Source: Streptomyces dangxiongensis (GTDB lineage Bacteria > Actinomycetota > Actinomycetes > Streptomycetales > Streptomycetaceae). From it: 64,000 bases of DNA. The stretch is taken from positions 1,178,001 to 1,242,000 of the forward strand of contig NZ_CP033073.1 of assembly GCF_003675325.1 (NCBI RefSeq), given 5' to 3'. Below the pieces are notes generated by a model, which worked only from the letters and a program-made list of their open reading frames with translations, was not told where the DNA came from and made no database searches. The position numbers were made by a program, and so were the translations under genes. Below are positions 26,243 through 36,898 of the stretch, piece by piece (the first letter of the stretch is position 1; the number at the start of each line of letters is the position of its first letter).

Positions 26243-27730
26243 GTGCACCGCAGAATCATCGCGCCGGGCACCCTGGCGGCGGCCTCCCTCCTGCTGGCGA
26301 TCCCGGCATCGGCCGCGAACTGGTCCCCCGGCGCACCGGGCATCGGCGACCCCTACTACCCGGACTACGGCAACGGCGGCTACGACGTCTCCCACTACGA
26401 CCTGAGGCTCCAGTACCAGCCGTCGACGGACGAACTGGAGGGCACGGCGACGATTCTGGCGAGGACGACCCAGGACCTGTCCAGCTTCGACCTGGACTTC
26501 CTGCTGGATGTCAGCGAGGTGCGGGTCAACGGCACCAAGGCGGCCTTCACGGCCTCCGGCCAGCACGAACTGGTCGTCACCCCGAAGACGCCGCTGGCGA
26601 AGGGCACGCCGGTGACGGTCGTGGTCCGCTACAGCGGGGTGCCGTCGGCGAAGAGCGCCTACGGGTTCACGACGTGGCACCGCACCCCGGACGGCGCGGT
26701 GGCCGCCGACGAGCCCGAGGCCGCCTGGTGGTGGTTCCCGAGCAACGACCACCCGAGCGACAAGGCCACCTACGACGTGTCGGTGGCCGTGCCGGACGGC
26801 ACCCAGGCCATCTCCAACGGCACGCTCCAGTCGACCGTTTCCAAGCTGGGCTGGACCCGCTACAACTGGCGGCAGAACAAACCGCAGGCGACCTATCTGG
26901 CCACACTGGCGTTCGGCAGATTCGACATCACCACCGGCACCTCCGACGGCGGGGTGCCCGTCGTCAACGCCTACAGCAAGGACCTCGGTGACAACGACGG
27001 GGCCGCGCGGGCCAGTGTGGAGCGCACCGGGGAGATCGTCGACTGGCTGAGCGGCTACTTCGGGCCGTATCCGTTCAGCTCGGCGGGCGGCTACGTGCCG
27101 AACACCACCACCGGGTACGCACTGGAGACCCAGAGCCGGGTCTACTACAGCCAGAAGCAGTTCGCGAACGGCTCCAACACCTCCGTGGTCGTGCACGAGC
27201 TGGCCCACCAGTGGTACGGCGACGACGTGTCGCTGAAGGGCTGGAAGGACATCTGGATCAACGAGGGCTTCGCCCGGTACGCGCAGTGGCTGTGGTCCGA
27301 CGCGGAGGGCGAGGGCACCACGCAGGAACTCGCCGACTACGTGTACGCCTCGCACCCGGCCGACGACCCGTTCTGGACGGTCAGGCCCGGCGACCCGGGC
27401 CCGGACGAGCAGTTCTCCGCCGCCGTCTACGACCGGGGCGCCCTGGCCATCCAGACGCTGCGCAACGCCATCGGTGACGACGCGTTCTTCGCGGTCCTCA
27501 AGGGCTGGCCGAAGACGCACGCGTACGGGAACGCCTCGGTGGCCGATTTCCAGAAGTACGCCGAGCAGGTGTCCGGCAGGCCCCTGTCCGCGCTGTTCGA
27601 CACCTGGCTGTTCCAGCCGTCGAAGCCGGCCGCGCCCGCGGCCCGCGCGCTGACGCGGGCGGGTACGACGGTGGCGCAGCCGAAGTCGTGGAAGAAGATC
27701 GAGGCGACGAACGGCGTGCACGGGCACTGA
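26243..27730 (+). CDS. Secreted M1 family zinc aminopeptidase
   Basis: Gluzincin peptidase, 495 aa, with a signal peptide ending near SAANWS (residue 25). The zinc site is HELAHQW (H318, E319, H322) and E341 in NEGFA. The substrate-entry GAMEN motif is replaced by YALETQS, as in a secreted actinobacterial subgroup. GTG 26243 is backed by GGAG eight bases upstream. It lacks the long C-terminal helical domain of large M1 enzymes. Confidence 0.92.
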   Translation: MHRRIIAPGTLAAASLLLAIPASAANWSPGAPGIGDPYYPDYGNGGYDVSHYDLRLQYQPSTDELEGTATILARTTQDLSSFDLDFLLDVSEVRVNGTKAAFTASGQHELVVTPKTPLAKGTPVTVVVRYSGVPSAKSAYGFTTWHRTPDGAVAADEPEAAWWWFPSNDHPSDKATYDVSVAVPDGTQAISNGTLQSTVSKLGWTRYNWRQNKPQATYLATLAFGRFDITTGTSDGGVPVVNAYSKDLGDNDGAARASVERTGEIVDWLSGYFGPYPFSSAGGYVPNTTTGYALETQSRVYYSQKQFANGSNTSVVVHELAHQWYGDDVSLKGWKDIWINEGFARYAQWLWSDAEGEGTTQELADYVYASHPADDPFWTVRPGDPGPDEQFSAAVYDRGALAIQTLRNAIGDDAFFAVLKGWPKTHAYGNASVADFQKYAEQVSGRPLSALFDTWLFQPSKPAAPAARALTRAGTTVAQPKSWKKIEATNGVHGH

Positions 27731-28015
27731 CCGGCGCAGCCCGCACCGGGCACGGACCCCGGCGGAGCGCGGCGGCGATCGTGTCTGCGAGCCCGGAGCG
27801 TTTGACCAGTTCGCGTTCTTGGAGTTCCTGGGGGTGCAGAGGCCGGCGCAGAGCATGTCCATGCGACCCCGCACCCGTCCGGCCGAGCGGTGAAGACGAT
27901 TCTGGGGGTCACCCCGGCGCCCCGGGCAGCCGAAAGCGCGGTGGGTCACCCCGGGGTGTAAATCCCCGGCATGACGCCACCGTAGGCGATGCCACTGACA
28001 GTGGCCGCTGAAGAG

Positions 28016-29492
28016 CTACTTCGAGGCCGGTGCGTCCACCGTGTCCCGGCCGGTGTTCCGGGCCACCCGGCGGCGGACGCCGAACCAGCCGGCGACCAGC
28101 ATGACGCAGATCACCGGGAGGAGGAGCAGGGTCTTGCGGCCGACCTCGGCGTCGTTCCACATCAGGCCGAGGCAGACCATGAGGAAGGCGATCGTGGCGA
28201 TCTCGGTGACCGGGCTGAACTTCAGCCGGAAGTGCGGCCGGGTCACCTGCCCCTCGCGGGCGCGGCGGACGAAGACCAGGTGACAGACCATGATGATCAC
28301 CCAGGTGCCTGATGATGCCGAGGGAGGCGACGTTCAGCACGATCTCGAAGGCCTGGCTGGGCAGACGGTAGTTCAGGACGACGCCGAGGACGCAGACCGC
28401 GCAGGTCAGCAGGATGCCGCCGTAGGGGACCTGGCTGCGGTTCATGCGGGCGGTGAACTTCGGGGCGGAGCCGGCCGTGGCCATGGAGCGCAGGATGCGG
28501 CCGGTGGAGTACAGCCCGGAGTTGAGCGAGGACATGGCGGCGGTCAGCACCACCAGGTTCATCACGTCACCGGCTGCCGGGATGCCGATCTTGGACAGCA
28601 CGGTCACGAACGGGCTCTGGTCGGCGGAGTACACCGAGCCGGGCAGCAGCAGCGCGAGCAGGACGACCGAGCCGACGTAGAACAGGCCCACGCGCCACAT
28701 GATCGAGTTCACCGCGCGCGGGACGATCTTCTCCGGCTCGGCGGTCTCGCCGGCGGCGACGCCGACCAGTTCGAGGGCGGCGTAGGCGAAGATCACGCCC
28801 TGCATGACGAGGACCACCGGCATCGCGCCGTGCGGGAAGAAGCCGCCGTGGTCGGCGATCACACTGAGGCCGGGCCGGGTGCCGTCGACGTCGTGCTGGG
28901 TGGCCAGCAGGAAGATGCCGATCAGCATGAAGCTCACGAGGGTGGCGACCTTGATGATCGCGAACCAGAACTCCAGCTCACCGAAGATCTTCACGGAGAT
29001 CAGGTTCACGGCGAGGACCACCGCGAGGGCGATCAGCGCCAGCACCCACTGGGGGATGGAGGTGAACATGCTCCAGTAGTGCGCGTAGAGCGCGATCGCG
29101 GTGATGTCGGCGATGCCGGTGGTCGACCAGTTCAGGAAGTACATCCAGCCGGCGACGTAGGCGCCCTTCTCACCGAGGAACTCTCGCGCGTACGACACGA
29201 AGGACCCGGAGGACGGGCGGTACAGGACCAGCTCGCCGAGGGCCCGGACCACGAAGAAGGCGAAGATGCCGCAGATCAGATAGGCCAGGGCGAGCGCCGG
29301 GCCCGCGTTGTGCAGGCGTCCGCCGGCGCCCAGGAACAGACCGGTGCCGATGGCGCCACCGATCGCGATCATGTTGACGTGGCGGGCCTTGAGGTCCTTG
29401 CTGTAACCGGCGTCGCCCGCGTCCGCGGGCGTCCGGGCCACCTCGGGACGGTCGGCGGCCTGTGTCGTGTCCACGGCGTCCTTGCTGCTCAC
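28016..29492 (-). pseudogene. Amino acid permease (APC family) with a one-base frameshift
   Basis: Twelve-helix APC transporter. The N-terminal part runs from GTG 29492 through [16 protein letters not shown] and the AGETAEPE consensus to SLGII. There the frame shifts: one extra base in the CC at 28308-28309 would have to be removed to restore [13 protein letters not shown], which then reads to the stop at 28016 (about 491 residues when repaired). Downstream codons in the unshifted frame are Pro/Arg-rich nonsense. Homologues transport lysine, GABA, proline or aromatic amino acids. It is either decaying or a sequencing error. Confidence 0.78.
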
Positions 29493-29744
29493 GGGTGGTT
29501 TCACTTCCTGGTGCGCCCGGCCTCGTGGGCCGGGGTTCGTGCAGGTCCTGGCCCGCACCACCCTGGTGTGTCGCGGCACAGACCAAGACAGCAGCTTCCC
29601 AGAGGGTCCGGCCGGCACGCGGTGGCCCACGTCACAGAGCGTCCTTTCTCACAGGCCCGGAGGGAGGAAAAGCAGACGTCACGGGGCGTTTCACGGCGAC
29701 GCGTGAGGTGTCACAGCGTTGCTGGGACAGCGATACTGCTGCAC

Positions 29745-30527
29745 ATGACGACCGACACCACGGAGCAGACGGATCCGGGCGGGCCCACGCTGACGATCGA
29801 CGAGCTGGCCGCGCGGGCGGGCGTCACCGTCCGTACCGTCCGTTTCTACGGCACCAAGGGGCTGCTGCCCCCTCCGGCGCTCGGTCCGCGCCGGGTCGGG
29901 CACTACGGACCGGAGCACCTTGCGCGTCTGGCCCTGATCGACGAGTTGCAACGGCAGGGCATGACGCTGTCGGCGATCGAACGGCATCTGCGCCGGCTGC
30001 CGCCGGACCTGAGCGCACAGGACCTCGCCATCCACCGGGCGGTGGTGGCCTCCTGGGCGCCGGACACGGTGGAGGCGGTGACGCGCGAGGAACTGCGCCG
30101 GCTCGCGGGACGGGAACTGAGCGACACGGACGTGGCCCGGCTGGCCGCCCTGGACGTGGTCGCGTGCGAGGACGGCGGCTACCGGGTCGACGCGGGGCTG
30201 CTGCGGCTGGGTGTCGAGCTGCTCGACGTACCGCTGTCGCAGGAGGTGGTTCTCGCGGCACGGGAGGTGCTGCTGGAACACTCACGCGCGGCGGCGCAGG
30301 AGCTGTCCCGGCTGCTGCGCGCGGCGGTGTCCGAGCTGGCCGCGGAGGACGTGAAGTCGCTGACGGCCCACATGCACCCGCTGGTGGTACAGGCACTGCT
30401 CACGACGTTCCAGCGCTCCCTGCGGCAGGAGCTGCGCGGCTGGCTGAGCGATCCCCGCGAGCCCGCGGGCGGCGAGGCCGACGAGGCCGCAGGCGGCGAA
30501 AGCAGCCGGGGCGGGCTGGACGGCTGA
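29745..30527 (+). CDS. MerR family transcriptional regulator
   Basis: MerR-type HTH at residues 14-80 (TIDELAARAGVTVRTVRFY, then LARLALIDELQRQGM) followed by a helical C-terminal domain of about 160 residues with no cysteine pair of metal-sensing members. The total is 260 aa. ATG 29745 is 8 bases after a GATACT, so the transcript may be almost leaderless. It diverges from the permease pseudogene, a possible former target, and is followed by a hairpin shared with fadB. Confidence 0.9.
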   Translation: MTTDTTEQTDPGGPTLTIDELAARAGVTVRTVRFYGTKGLLPPPALGPRRVGHYGPEHLARLALIDELQRQGMTLSAIERHLRRLPPDLSAQDLAIHRAVVASWAPDTVEAVTREELRRLAGRELSDTDVARLAALDVVACEDGGYRVDAGLLRLGVELLDVPLSQEVVLAAREVLLEHSRAAAQELSRLLRAAVSELAAEDVKSLTAHMHPLVVQALLTTFQRSLRQELRGWLSDPREPAGGEADEAAGGESSRGGLDG

Positions 30528-30639
30528 GACGGCGACAGCGGCCGGGGCCGGCAGGGCGGGCGGGACGGCGACAGCGGGTGGGGTTGAGGCGGCGCGGGCG
30601 CGCCCCGGCGGGGGGCGGAGGGGTTCGCCGGCGGACGCC

Positions 30640-30668
30640 CTGCGGGCCTGCGGTCGGCAGGCCCGCAG
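30640..30668. terminator. 12-bp hairpin between convergent merR and fadB-like genes
   Basis: Perfect arms at 30640-30651 and 30657-30668 with a 5-base loop, 9 bases from the end of the fad gene. Probably bidirectional. Confidence 0.72.
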
Positions 30669-30677
30669 GCCACTGGG

Positions 30678-32855
30678 TCAGCGGGCGTCCGTGAAGGTCT
30701 CCCCCTTCTCGGCCTTCGCCACGAGCAGCGCGGGCGGGGTGAACCGCTCGCCGTAGCGCTCGGCCAGCTCGCGCGCGCGGGCGACGAATCCGGGCAGGCC
30801 CCCTTCGTAGCCGTTGATGTACTGGAGGACACCACCGGTCCAGCCGGGGAAGCCGATGCCGAGGACGGAGCCGATGTTCGCGTCGGCGACCGAGGTGAGG
30901 ACGCCCTCCTCCAGGAGGCGTACGGTGTCGAGGGCCTCGGCGAAGAGCATGCGTTCCTGCATGTCACGGAACGGGATCTCGTACCCGGCCGTGGTGAAGT
31001 GCTCGCGCAGGCCCGGCCACAGTCCGGCCCGCCCGCCGTCCTCGGTGTAGTCGTAGAACCCGGCGCCGCCGCTGCGGCCGGGGCGGCCGAACTCGTCGAC
31101 CATGCGGTCGACGACCGCCTCCGCCGGGTGCGCCGTCCAGGTGCCGCCCGCCTCCTCCACGGCCCGCCGGGTCTCGTGGCGGATCTTGCGCGGGAGGGTG
31201 AGGGTCAGCTCGTCCATGAGCGAGAGCACCTTGGCCGGGTAGCCGGCCTGGGCGGCGGCCTGCTCCACGGAGGCGGGCTCGATGCCCTCGCCGACCATGG
31301 CGACGCCCTCGTTGATGAAGTGGCCGATCACCCGGGAGGTGAAGAAGCCCCGCGAGTCGTTGACGACGATCGGCGTCTTGTTGAGCTGCCGGACCAGGTC
31401 GAAGGCGCGCGCGATGGCCTCCTCGCCGCTGCGCTCGCCCTTGATGATCTCCACGAGGGGCATCTTGTCGACCGGTGAGAAGAAGTGCAGCCCGATGAAG
31501 TCGGCCTGGCGCTGCACACCCTCGGCGAGGGTGGTGATGGGCAGCGTGGAGGTGTTGGAGCACAGCAGCGCGTCGGGGGCGACGACGGACTCGGTCTCCT
31601 GGAACACCTTGTGCTTGAGGGCGGTGTCCTCGAAGACGGCCTCGATGACCGCGTCGCAGCCCGCGAGGTCGGCCACGTCGGCGGTGGGCGTGATCCGGGC
31701 GAGCAGCGCGTCCGCCTTCTCCTGGCTGGTACGGCCCTTGGCGACGGCCTTGGCGCACAGCTTCTCGGAGTACCCCTTGCCCTTGACGGCCGCCTCCAGG
31801 GAGACGTCTTTCAGGAGGACGTCGATGCCGGCGCGGGCGCACGAGTAGGCGATGCCGGCGCCCATCATGCCGGCGCCGAGGACGGCGACCTTGCGGACCG
31901 GGCGGGGCTCGATGCCCTGGGGGCGGCTGACGCCGGAGTTGACCGCCTGGAGGTCGAAGAAGAACGCCTGGATCATGTTCTTCGCGGTCTGGCCGGTGAC
32001 CAGCTCGGTGAAGTAGCGGGTCTCGATGGTGATCGCGGTCTCGAAGTCGACCTGGGAGCCCTCGACGGCGGCGGCCATGATGTTGCGCGGGGCCGGATAG
32101 GGGGCGCCGGCCGTCTGCTTGCGCAGACTGGCCGGGAACGCGGGCAGGTTGGCGGCGAACTTCGGGTGGGCCGGGGTGCCGCCGGGGATCTTGTGTCCGG
32201 GGACGTCCCAGGGCTGGTGCGACTCGGGGTGGGCGTCGATGAAGGCGCGGGCCTTGGCGAGCATCTCCTCCTCGGTCGCGGCCACCTCGTGGACGAGGCC
32301 GTTCTCCAGGGCGCGCCGCGGGGTGTACTGGGTGCCCTGGAGCAGCACCTTCAGCAGGGCGTCCGTGATGCCCATCAGCCGTACCGTGCGGGTGACGCCG
32401 CCGCCCGCGGGCAGCAGGCCGAGGGTGACCTCGGGCAGGCCGATCCGGGAGCCGGGGGCGTCCAGGGCGATGCGGTGGTGGGAGGCGAGCGCGATCTCGT
32501 AGCCGCCGCCGAGGGCCGCGCCGTTGATGGCGGCGACGACCGGCTTGCCGAGGGTCTCGATGCGGCGCAGCGCGTTCTTGATCTCGGTCGCGGTGTCGAA
32601 GACCTGCTGGGCGTCCTCGGGGCGGGCCTTGATCATGTCCTTGAGGTCGCCGCCCGCGAAGAAGGTCTTCTTGGCGGAGGTGTAGATGATGCCGCGGATG
32701 GAGTCCTGCTCGGCCTCCGCGCGCGCGGCGATCGCCGTGACGGAGGCCCGGAAGGCCTGGTTCATGGTGTTCGCGGACTGGTCCGGGTCGTCCAGGACGA
32801 GGGTGACGACACCGGTGTCGTCCTGCTCCCAGCGGATGGTGGTGCTCTCGGTCAT
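30678..32855 (-). CDS. Fatty-acid oxidation complex alpha subunit (enoyl-CoA hydratase/3-hydroxyacyl-CoA dehydrogenase)
   Basis: Bifunctional beta-oxidation enzyme, 725 aa. The N-terminal crotonase domain (about 1-260) contains FFAGGDLKDM and GAALGGGYEIALA. The Rossmann domain begins near residue 323 (VLGAGMMGAGIA) and carries the HFFSPVDKMPLVEII catalytic His region; 3HCDH C-domains follow. ATG 32855 has GGAG about 9 bases upstream. It is the last gene of a three-gene leftward operon with a thiolase and a CoA-transferase family gene. Confidence 0.94.
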   Translation of the reverse strand: MTESTTIRWEQDDTGVVTLVLDDPDQSANTMNQAFRASVTAIAARAEAEQDSIRGIIYTSAKKTFFAGGDLKDMIKARPEDAQQVFDTATEIKNALRRIETLGKPVVAAINGAALGGGYEIALASHHRIALDAPGSRIGLPEVTLGLLPAGGGVTRTVRLMGITDALLKVLLQGTQYTPRRALENGLVHEVAATEEEMLAKARAFIDAHPESHQPWDVPGHKIPGGTPAHPKFAANLPAFPASLRKQTAGAPYPAPRNIMAAAVEGSQVDFETAITIETRYFTELVTGQTAKNMIQAFFFDLQAVNSGVSRPQGIEPRPVRKVAVLGAGMMGAGIAYSCARAGIDVLLKDVSLEAAVKGKGYSEKLCAKAVAKGRTSQEKADALLARITPTADVADLAGCDAVIEAVFEDTALKHKVFQETESVVAPDALLCSNTSTLPITTLAEGVQRQADFIGLHFFSPVDKMPLVEIIKGERSGEEAIARAFDLVRQLNKTPIVVNDSRGFFTSRVIGHFINEGVAMVGEGIEPASVEQAAAQAGYPAKVLSLMDELTLTLPRKIRHETRRAVEEAGGTWTAHPAEAVVDRMVDEFGRPGRSGGAGFYDYTEDGGRAGLWPGLREHFTTAGYEIPFRDMQERMLFAEALDTVRLLEEGVLTSVADANIGSVLGIGFPGWTGGVLQYINGYEGGLPGFVARARELAERYGERFTPPALLVAKAEKGETFTDAR

Positions 32856-32896
32856 GACAGTCGTCTCCGTTGAAGTCGCTTGGTTCCGCAGGGAGT

Positions 32897-34111
32897 TCAG
32901 ACGCGCTCGACGATGGTGGCGACGCCCATGCCGCCGCCCACGCAGAGCGTGGCGAGGCCGTAGCGCTTGTCCTGGCGCTCCAGTTCGTCGATGAGCGAGC
33001 CGAGGATCATCGCGCCGGTGGCGCCGAGCGGGTGGCCGAGGGCGATGGCGCCGCCGTTGACGTTGACCTTGTCCAGGGACAGGCCCATGTCCCGCACGAA
33101 GCGCAGCACGACCGCGGCGAACGCCTCGTTGATCTCGACCAGGTCGATGTCGTCGATGGTGAGGCCGGCCTTGGCCAGGGCCTTGCGGGTGGCGGGGGCG
33201 GGGCCGGTGAGCATGATGGTGGGCTCGGAGCCGGAGACGGCCGCGGCGACGATCCGGGCGCGGGGGGTGAGGCCGTGGCGCTCGCCGACCTCCCTGGAGC
33301 CGACCGCGACGAGCGAGGCTCCGTCCACGATGCCGGAGGAGTTGCCTGCGTGGTGGACGTGGTCGATCTTCTCCACCCGGTGGTACTTCTGCAGCGCGAC
33401 GGCGTCGAAGCCGCCCAGCTCGCCGATGTCCGCGAAGGACGGCTTCAACTTGGCGAGGGAGTCGGCGGTGGTGCCGGGGCGCATGTGCTCGTCGTGGTCC
33501 AGGACGACCAGTCCGTTGCGGTCCCGGACGGGCACCACCGAGCGGTCGAAGCGCCCTTCCTTCCAGGCGGTGGCGGCGCGCTCCTGGGACAGGGCCGCGT
33601 ACTCGTCGACGTCGCGGCGGGAGAAGCCCTCGATGGTGGCGATCAGGTCGGCGCTGATGCCCTGCGGCACGAAGTTGACGGCGAGGTTGGTCATCGGGTC
33701 GTTGAACCAGGCGCCGCCGTCGGAGGCCATCGGGACGCGGGACATGGACTCGACACCGCCCGCGAGGACCAGGTCCTCCCAGCCCGAGCGGATCTTGGCG
33801 GCGGCCAGGTTGACGGACTCCAGGCCGGAGGCACAGAAGCGGTTCTCCTGGACGCCCGCGACCGTGTCCGGCAGTCCGGCGGCGATGGCGGCGATCCGGG
33901 CGATGTCGGCGCCCTGGTCGCCGACGGGTCCGACGACACCGAGCACGATGTCGTCGATCGCGGCGGGGTCCAGGCCCGGGAAGCGGTCGCGGATCTCGTG
34001 GATGAGGCCGACGACCAGGTCGATGGGCTTCGTGCCGTGCAGGGCGCCGTTCGCCTTGCCGCGCCCGCGCGGGGTGCGGATCGCGTCGTACACGTACGCT
34101 TCGGTGCTCAC
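32897..34111 (-). CDS. Acetyl-CoA C-acyltransferase (FadA-type thiolase)
   Basis: Thiolase, 404 aa. The acyl-accepting cysteine is C93 in [21 protein letters not shown] and [15 protein letters not shown] give the histidine and the C-terminal CVGGGMG the second cysteine. It completes beta-oxidation with the adjacent fadB-like gene (41-base gap). GTG 34111 follows a GAAAGG. Confidence 0.94.
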   Translation of the reverse strand: MSTEAYVYDAIRTPRGRGKANGALHGTKPIDLVVGLIHEIRDRFPGLDPAAIDDIVLGVVGPVGDQGADIARIAAIAAGLPDTVAGVQENRFCASGLESVNLAAAKIRSGWEDLVLAGGVESMSRVPMASDGGAWFNDPMTNLAVNFVPQGISADLIATIEGFSRRDVDEYAALSQERAATAWKEGRFDRSVVPVRDRNGLVVLDHDEHMRPGTTADSLAKLKPSFADIGELGGFDAVALQKYHRVEKIDHVHHAGNSSGIVDGASLVAVGSREVGERHGLTPRARIVAAAVSGSEPTIMLTGPAPATRKALAKAGLTIDDIDLVEINEAFAAVVLRFVRDMGLSLDKVNVNGGAIALGHPLGATGAMILGSLIDELERQDKRYGLATLCVGGGMGVATIVERV

Positions 34112-34154
34112 TGGTGTGCCTTTCGGGAGGGTGGGGCCGAGCGGGTGGGCGGGG

Positions 34155-35312
34155 TCAGCCGCCGTCGGTGACCAGGTCGTCGGTCGGGCGTGCGGGTATG
34201 CCCCAGTCCCGGGCGACCGTCTCCGTGTCCGCGCCGGGCCGGGCGGGGCCGCGGCGGACGGTGGTGGGCGTCGCGGAGAAACGGGGCGCGGGGGCGGGCT
34301 GGGTGACGCCGTCGTTGTCGGTGAAGGTGCCGCGGGCGGCCAGATGCGGGTGGTGCGGGGCCTCGCGCAGGGTCAGTACGGGCGCCACACAGGCGTCGGA
34401 GCCCTCGAAGACGGCGGTCCACTCGGCCCGGGTACGGGACCTGAAACGGGCGGCGATCCGTTCGCGCAGCTCCTCCCAGCGGGCCGGGTCCGTGCGGGCG
34501 GACGCCGGGTCGTCCAGGCCGAGCAGGTGCAGGAACTCGTCGTAGAACTTCTCCTCCAGGGCGCCGACCGCCATGTGGCCGCCGTCGGCGGTCTCGTAGG
34601 TGCCGTAGTAGGGGCAGCCGCCGTCGAGCAGGTTGGCGGCGCGCCGGTCCTGCCAGCCGCCGGCGGCGAGCATGCCGTGGATCATCGCGGACAGGTGGGC
34701 CGTGCCGTCGACGATGGCGGCGTCGACCACCTGGCCGGTGCCGGTCGCGCGGGCGTGGTGCAGGGCGGCGAGGACGCCGACGACCAGGTAGAGGGAGCCG
34801 CCCGCGTAGTCCCCGAGAAGGTTGGCGGGGACGGCCGGGGGTTCGCCGGGGCGGCCGATCATGCCGAGGGTGCCGGTGAGCGCGATGTAGGCGATGTCGT
34901 GGCCCGCGCGCCGGGCGAGGGGCCCGTCCTGGCCCCAGCCGGTCATGCGGCCGTAGACGAGGCGGGGGTTGCGGGCGTGGCAGTCCACGGGGCCGATGCC
35001 GAGCCGCTCGGCGACGCCCGGGCGGTAGCCCTCGACGAGGACGTCGGCCCGCTCGACGAGGTCCAGGACGCGCGCGGGGCCGTCCGGTGCCTTCAGGTCG
35101 ATCACGACCGAGCGCTTGTTGCGGTTGGTGACGTCGTATGCGGGGTCGATGGCGAGGCCGGGGCCGCCCGGGCGGTCCACCCGGACCACGTCGGCACCCA
35201 GGTCGGCCAGCAGCATGGCGGCGAACGGGCCCGGTCCGATGCCGGCCAGCTCGACCACGCGCACGCCGCGGAGCGGGCCGGCGTCCGGCATCGGCGTCCC
35301 TGCCGTTGTCAT
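34155..35312 (-). CDS. CaiB/BaiF family CoA-transferase or alpha-methylacyl-CoA racemase
   Basis: Class III CoA-transferase fold, 385 aa. [18 protein letters not shown] opens the first Rossmann half, and [13 protein letters not shown] covers the catalytic aspartate region. The [16 protein letters not shown] and [12 protein letters not shown] pattern is closer to AMACR than to formyl-CoA transferases. In this operon it probably epimerises 2-methyl-branched acyl-CoAs, which are abundant in Streptomyces, so they can enter beta-oxidation. GGGGAG is 8 bases before ATG 35312. It is the first gene of the operon. Confidence 0.88.
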   Translation of the reverse strand: MTTAGTPMPDAGPLRGVRVVELAGIGPGPFAAMLLADLGADVVRVDRPGGPGLAIDPAYDVTNRNKRSVVIDLKAPDGPARVLDLVERADVLVEGYRPGVAERLGIGPVDCHARNPRLVYGRMTGWGQDGPLARRAGHDIAYIALTGTLGMIGRPGEPPAVPANLLGDYAGGSLYLVVGVLAALHHARATGTGQVVDAAIVDGTAHLSAMIHGMLAAGGWQDRRAANLLDGGCPYYGTYETADGGHMAVGALEEKFYDEFLHLLGLDDPASARTDPARWEELRERIAARFRSRTRAEWTAVFEGSDACVAPVLTLREAPHHPHLAARGTFTDNDGVTQPAPAPRFSATPTTVRRGPARPGADTETVARDWGIPARPTDDLVTDGG

Positions 35313-35719
35313 GCGACCAGCTCCCCGTGCGTGTGTGACAGAACTGATGTAACACCGATGATGCTAAGAACGCGTTCCACCGGGCACAAGACCTGAACGA
35401 GCAAGCGCTTAGCGGAGTGCCCGTCCCACCGCGCATCACCCGGGAGAGTGACGGGTACCCCCCGGTGCCCCCCGCGCGCCCGCACCTCCCGGGTTACGGG
35501 TGGCGCGTGCCGGCCCGTACCGCGCGGCGCCCCGGGCGACCGGCCCGCGGCTCTCCTGCGGAGGCGCGGGCGGGTGCTTCCTCCCGCTTCTTCGGGGCAT
35601 TCCCGGCCACCGTCATCGCTTCCTCCGGGTGACGTGTCGGACACCGCACTCCTCACGCTAGCCTCAGCCACCGACAGTGGCGCGGGCTGCACGACGGGCT
35701 GCACGAACCGAGGGGTGTC
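35313..35719. other. 407-base divergent promoter region
   Basis: Leftward, a TAGCAT about 45 bases before the CaiB start and a palindrome at 35368-35377 make up a candidate promoter-operator. The remaining 300 bases toward the saccharopine-dehydrogenase-like gene are GC-rich and hold no convincing gene. Confidence 0.45.
35368..35377. promoter_or_regulatory. Palindrome GAACGCGTTC upstream of the beta-oxidation operon
   Basis: A perfect 10-base palindrome lies immediately upstream (relative to the leftward operon) of a TAGCAT, 56-65 bases before the first gene. Extended, it fits seven of the eight fixed positions of the TnnAACnnGTTnnA operator described for the TetR-type regulator KstR. A lipid-responsive TetR repressor is a reasonable guess, but none is encoded nearby. 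Confidence 0.4.
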
Positions 35720-36898
35720 ATGAGCAGGCTGAACAGGACGGACCGTCCCTACGACCTCGTGCTCTTCGGAGCCACGGGCTTCGTCGGCACGCTCACGGCG
35801 CGGTATCTCGCCGCGCACGCGCCGAAGGACCTGCGCTGGGCGATCGCCGGCCGCGACGAACGCCGGCTGGAGGAGCTGCGCGATCGGCTGCCCGGCGGCG
35901 CGGACGCCGGCATGCTGCGGGCCGACGTGAACGAACCGGCCACCCTGCGCGCCCTCGCCGAGCACGCGCGCGTGGTCGCCACGACCGTGGGGCCGTACGT
36001 GCTGCACGGTGCGGAACTCGTCGCCGCCTGCGCCGACACGGGGGCGGACTACCTGGACCTCACGGGTGAGCCGGAGTTCGTCGACCTGATGTACGTCCGG
36101 CACGACGCACGCGCGCGCGAGACGGGCGCACGTCTCGTGCACGCCTGCGGGTTCGACTCCGTACCGCACGATCTCGGCGCGTACTTCACGGTCCGGCAAC
36201 TGCCGGAAGGTGTTCCGCTGACCGTGGACGGCTATGTGACCGCCGACGCGGCCTTCTCCGGTGGCACCCTCGCCTCGGCGCTGAACCAGATGGCGCGCGG
36301 ACGGCAGATGCTGGGCGCCGCGCGCGAGCGGGTCCGGTACGAGCCGCGACTGCCGGGCCGCCGGGTGACGGCGCCGACGGGCGTGCCGAGGTTCGCCGGC
36401 GAGGTCGGCGCGTGGGCACTGCCGCTGCCGACCATCGACCCGCAGATCGTGCGCCGTTCGGCACGGGCGCTGGAGCGGTACGGCCCGGACTTCCGCTACC
36501 GGCATTACGCCGCCGTCCGGCGCCTGCCGGTCGCCCTCGGTTCGGTCGCCGCCGTCGGCGCGCTGACCGCGGCGGCCCAGCTCCCGCCAGTCCGGCGCCG
36601 GCTGTCGGACCGGCTCCGGCCGGGCGACGGACCGAGCGCGCAGAAGCGGGCGAAGAGCTGGTTCAGGGTGCGGTTCGTCGGCGAGGGCGGCGGGCGCCGC
36701 GTGTTCACAGAAGTCGCGGGCGGCGACCCCGGTTACGACGAGACGGCGAAGATGTTCGCCGAGGCGGCCCTGAGCCTGGCCTTCGACGACCTGCCGCCGA
36801 CGGCCGGACAGGTCACCACGGCCGAGGCGATGGGTGACGCCCTGACCGAGCGGCTGCGCGCCGCCGGCATCACCTTCCGGGTGGCGGCGGAACGCTAG
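35720..36898 (+). CDS. Saccharopine dehydrogenase NADP-binding domain protein (trans-acting enoyl reductase-like)
   Basis: Rossmann-fold protein, 392 aa, beginning LVLFGATGFVGTLTARYL. YLDLTGEPEFVD and HACGFDSVPHDLGAY are typical of the saccharopine-dehydrogenase-like enoyl reductase family known from mycobacterial lipid synthesis. A hydrophobic segment near residues 270-290 could anchor it to the membrane. GAGGGG lies before ATG 35720. Its position next to lipid-oxidation genes fits an acyl-lipid role; the substrate is unknown. Confidence 0.87.
   Translation: MSRLNRTDRPYDLVLFGATGFVGTLTARYLAAHAPKDLRWAIAGRDERRLEELRDRLPGGADAGMLRADVNEPATLRALAEHARVVATTVGPYVLHGAELVAACADTGADYLDLTGEPEFVDLMYVRHDARARETGARLVHACGFDSVPHDLGAYFTVRQLPEGVPLTVDGYVTADAAFSGGTLASALNQMARGRQMLGAARERVRYEPRLPGRRVTAPTGVPRFAGEVGAWALPLPTIDPQIVRRSARALERYGPDFRYRHYAAVRRLPVALGSVAAVGALTAAAQLPPVRRRLSDRLRPGDGPSAQKRAKSWFRVRFVGEGGGRRVFTEVAGGDPGYDETAKMFAEAALSLAFDDLPPTAGQVTTAEAMGDALTERLRAAGITFRVAAER

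Noticed and set aside
27906..27954. Direct repeat GGGTCACCCCGG at 27906 and 27943
   Set aside because: Only two 12-base GC-rich copies in a short gap between genes; not enough to call an operator or mobile-element end.
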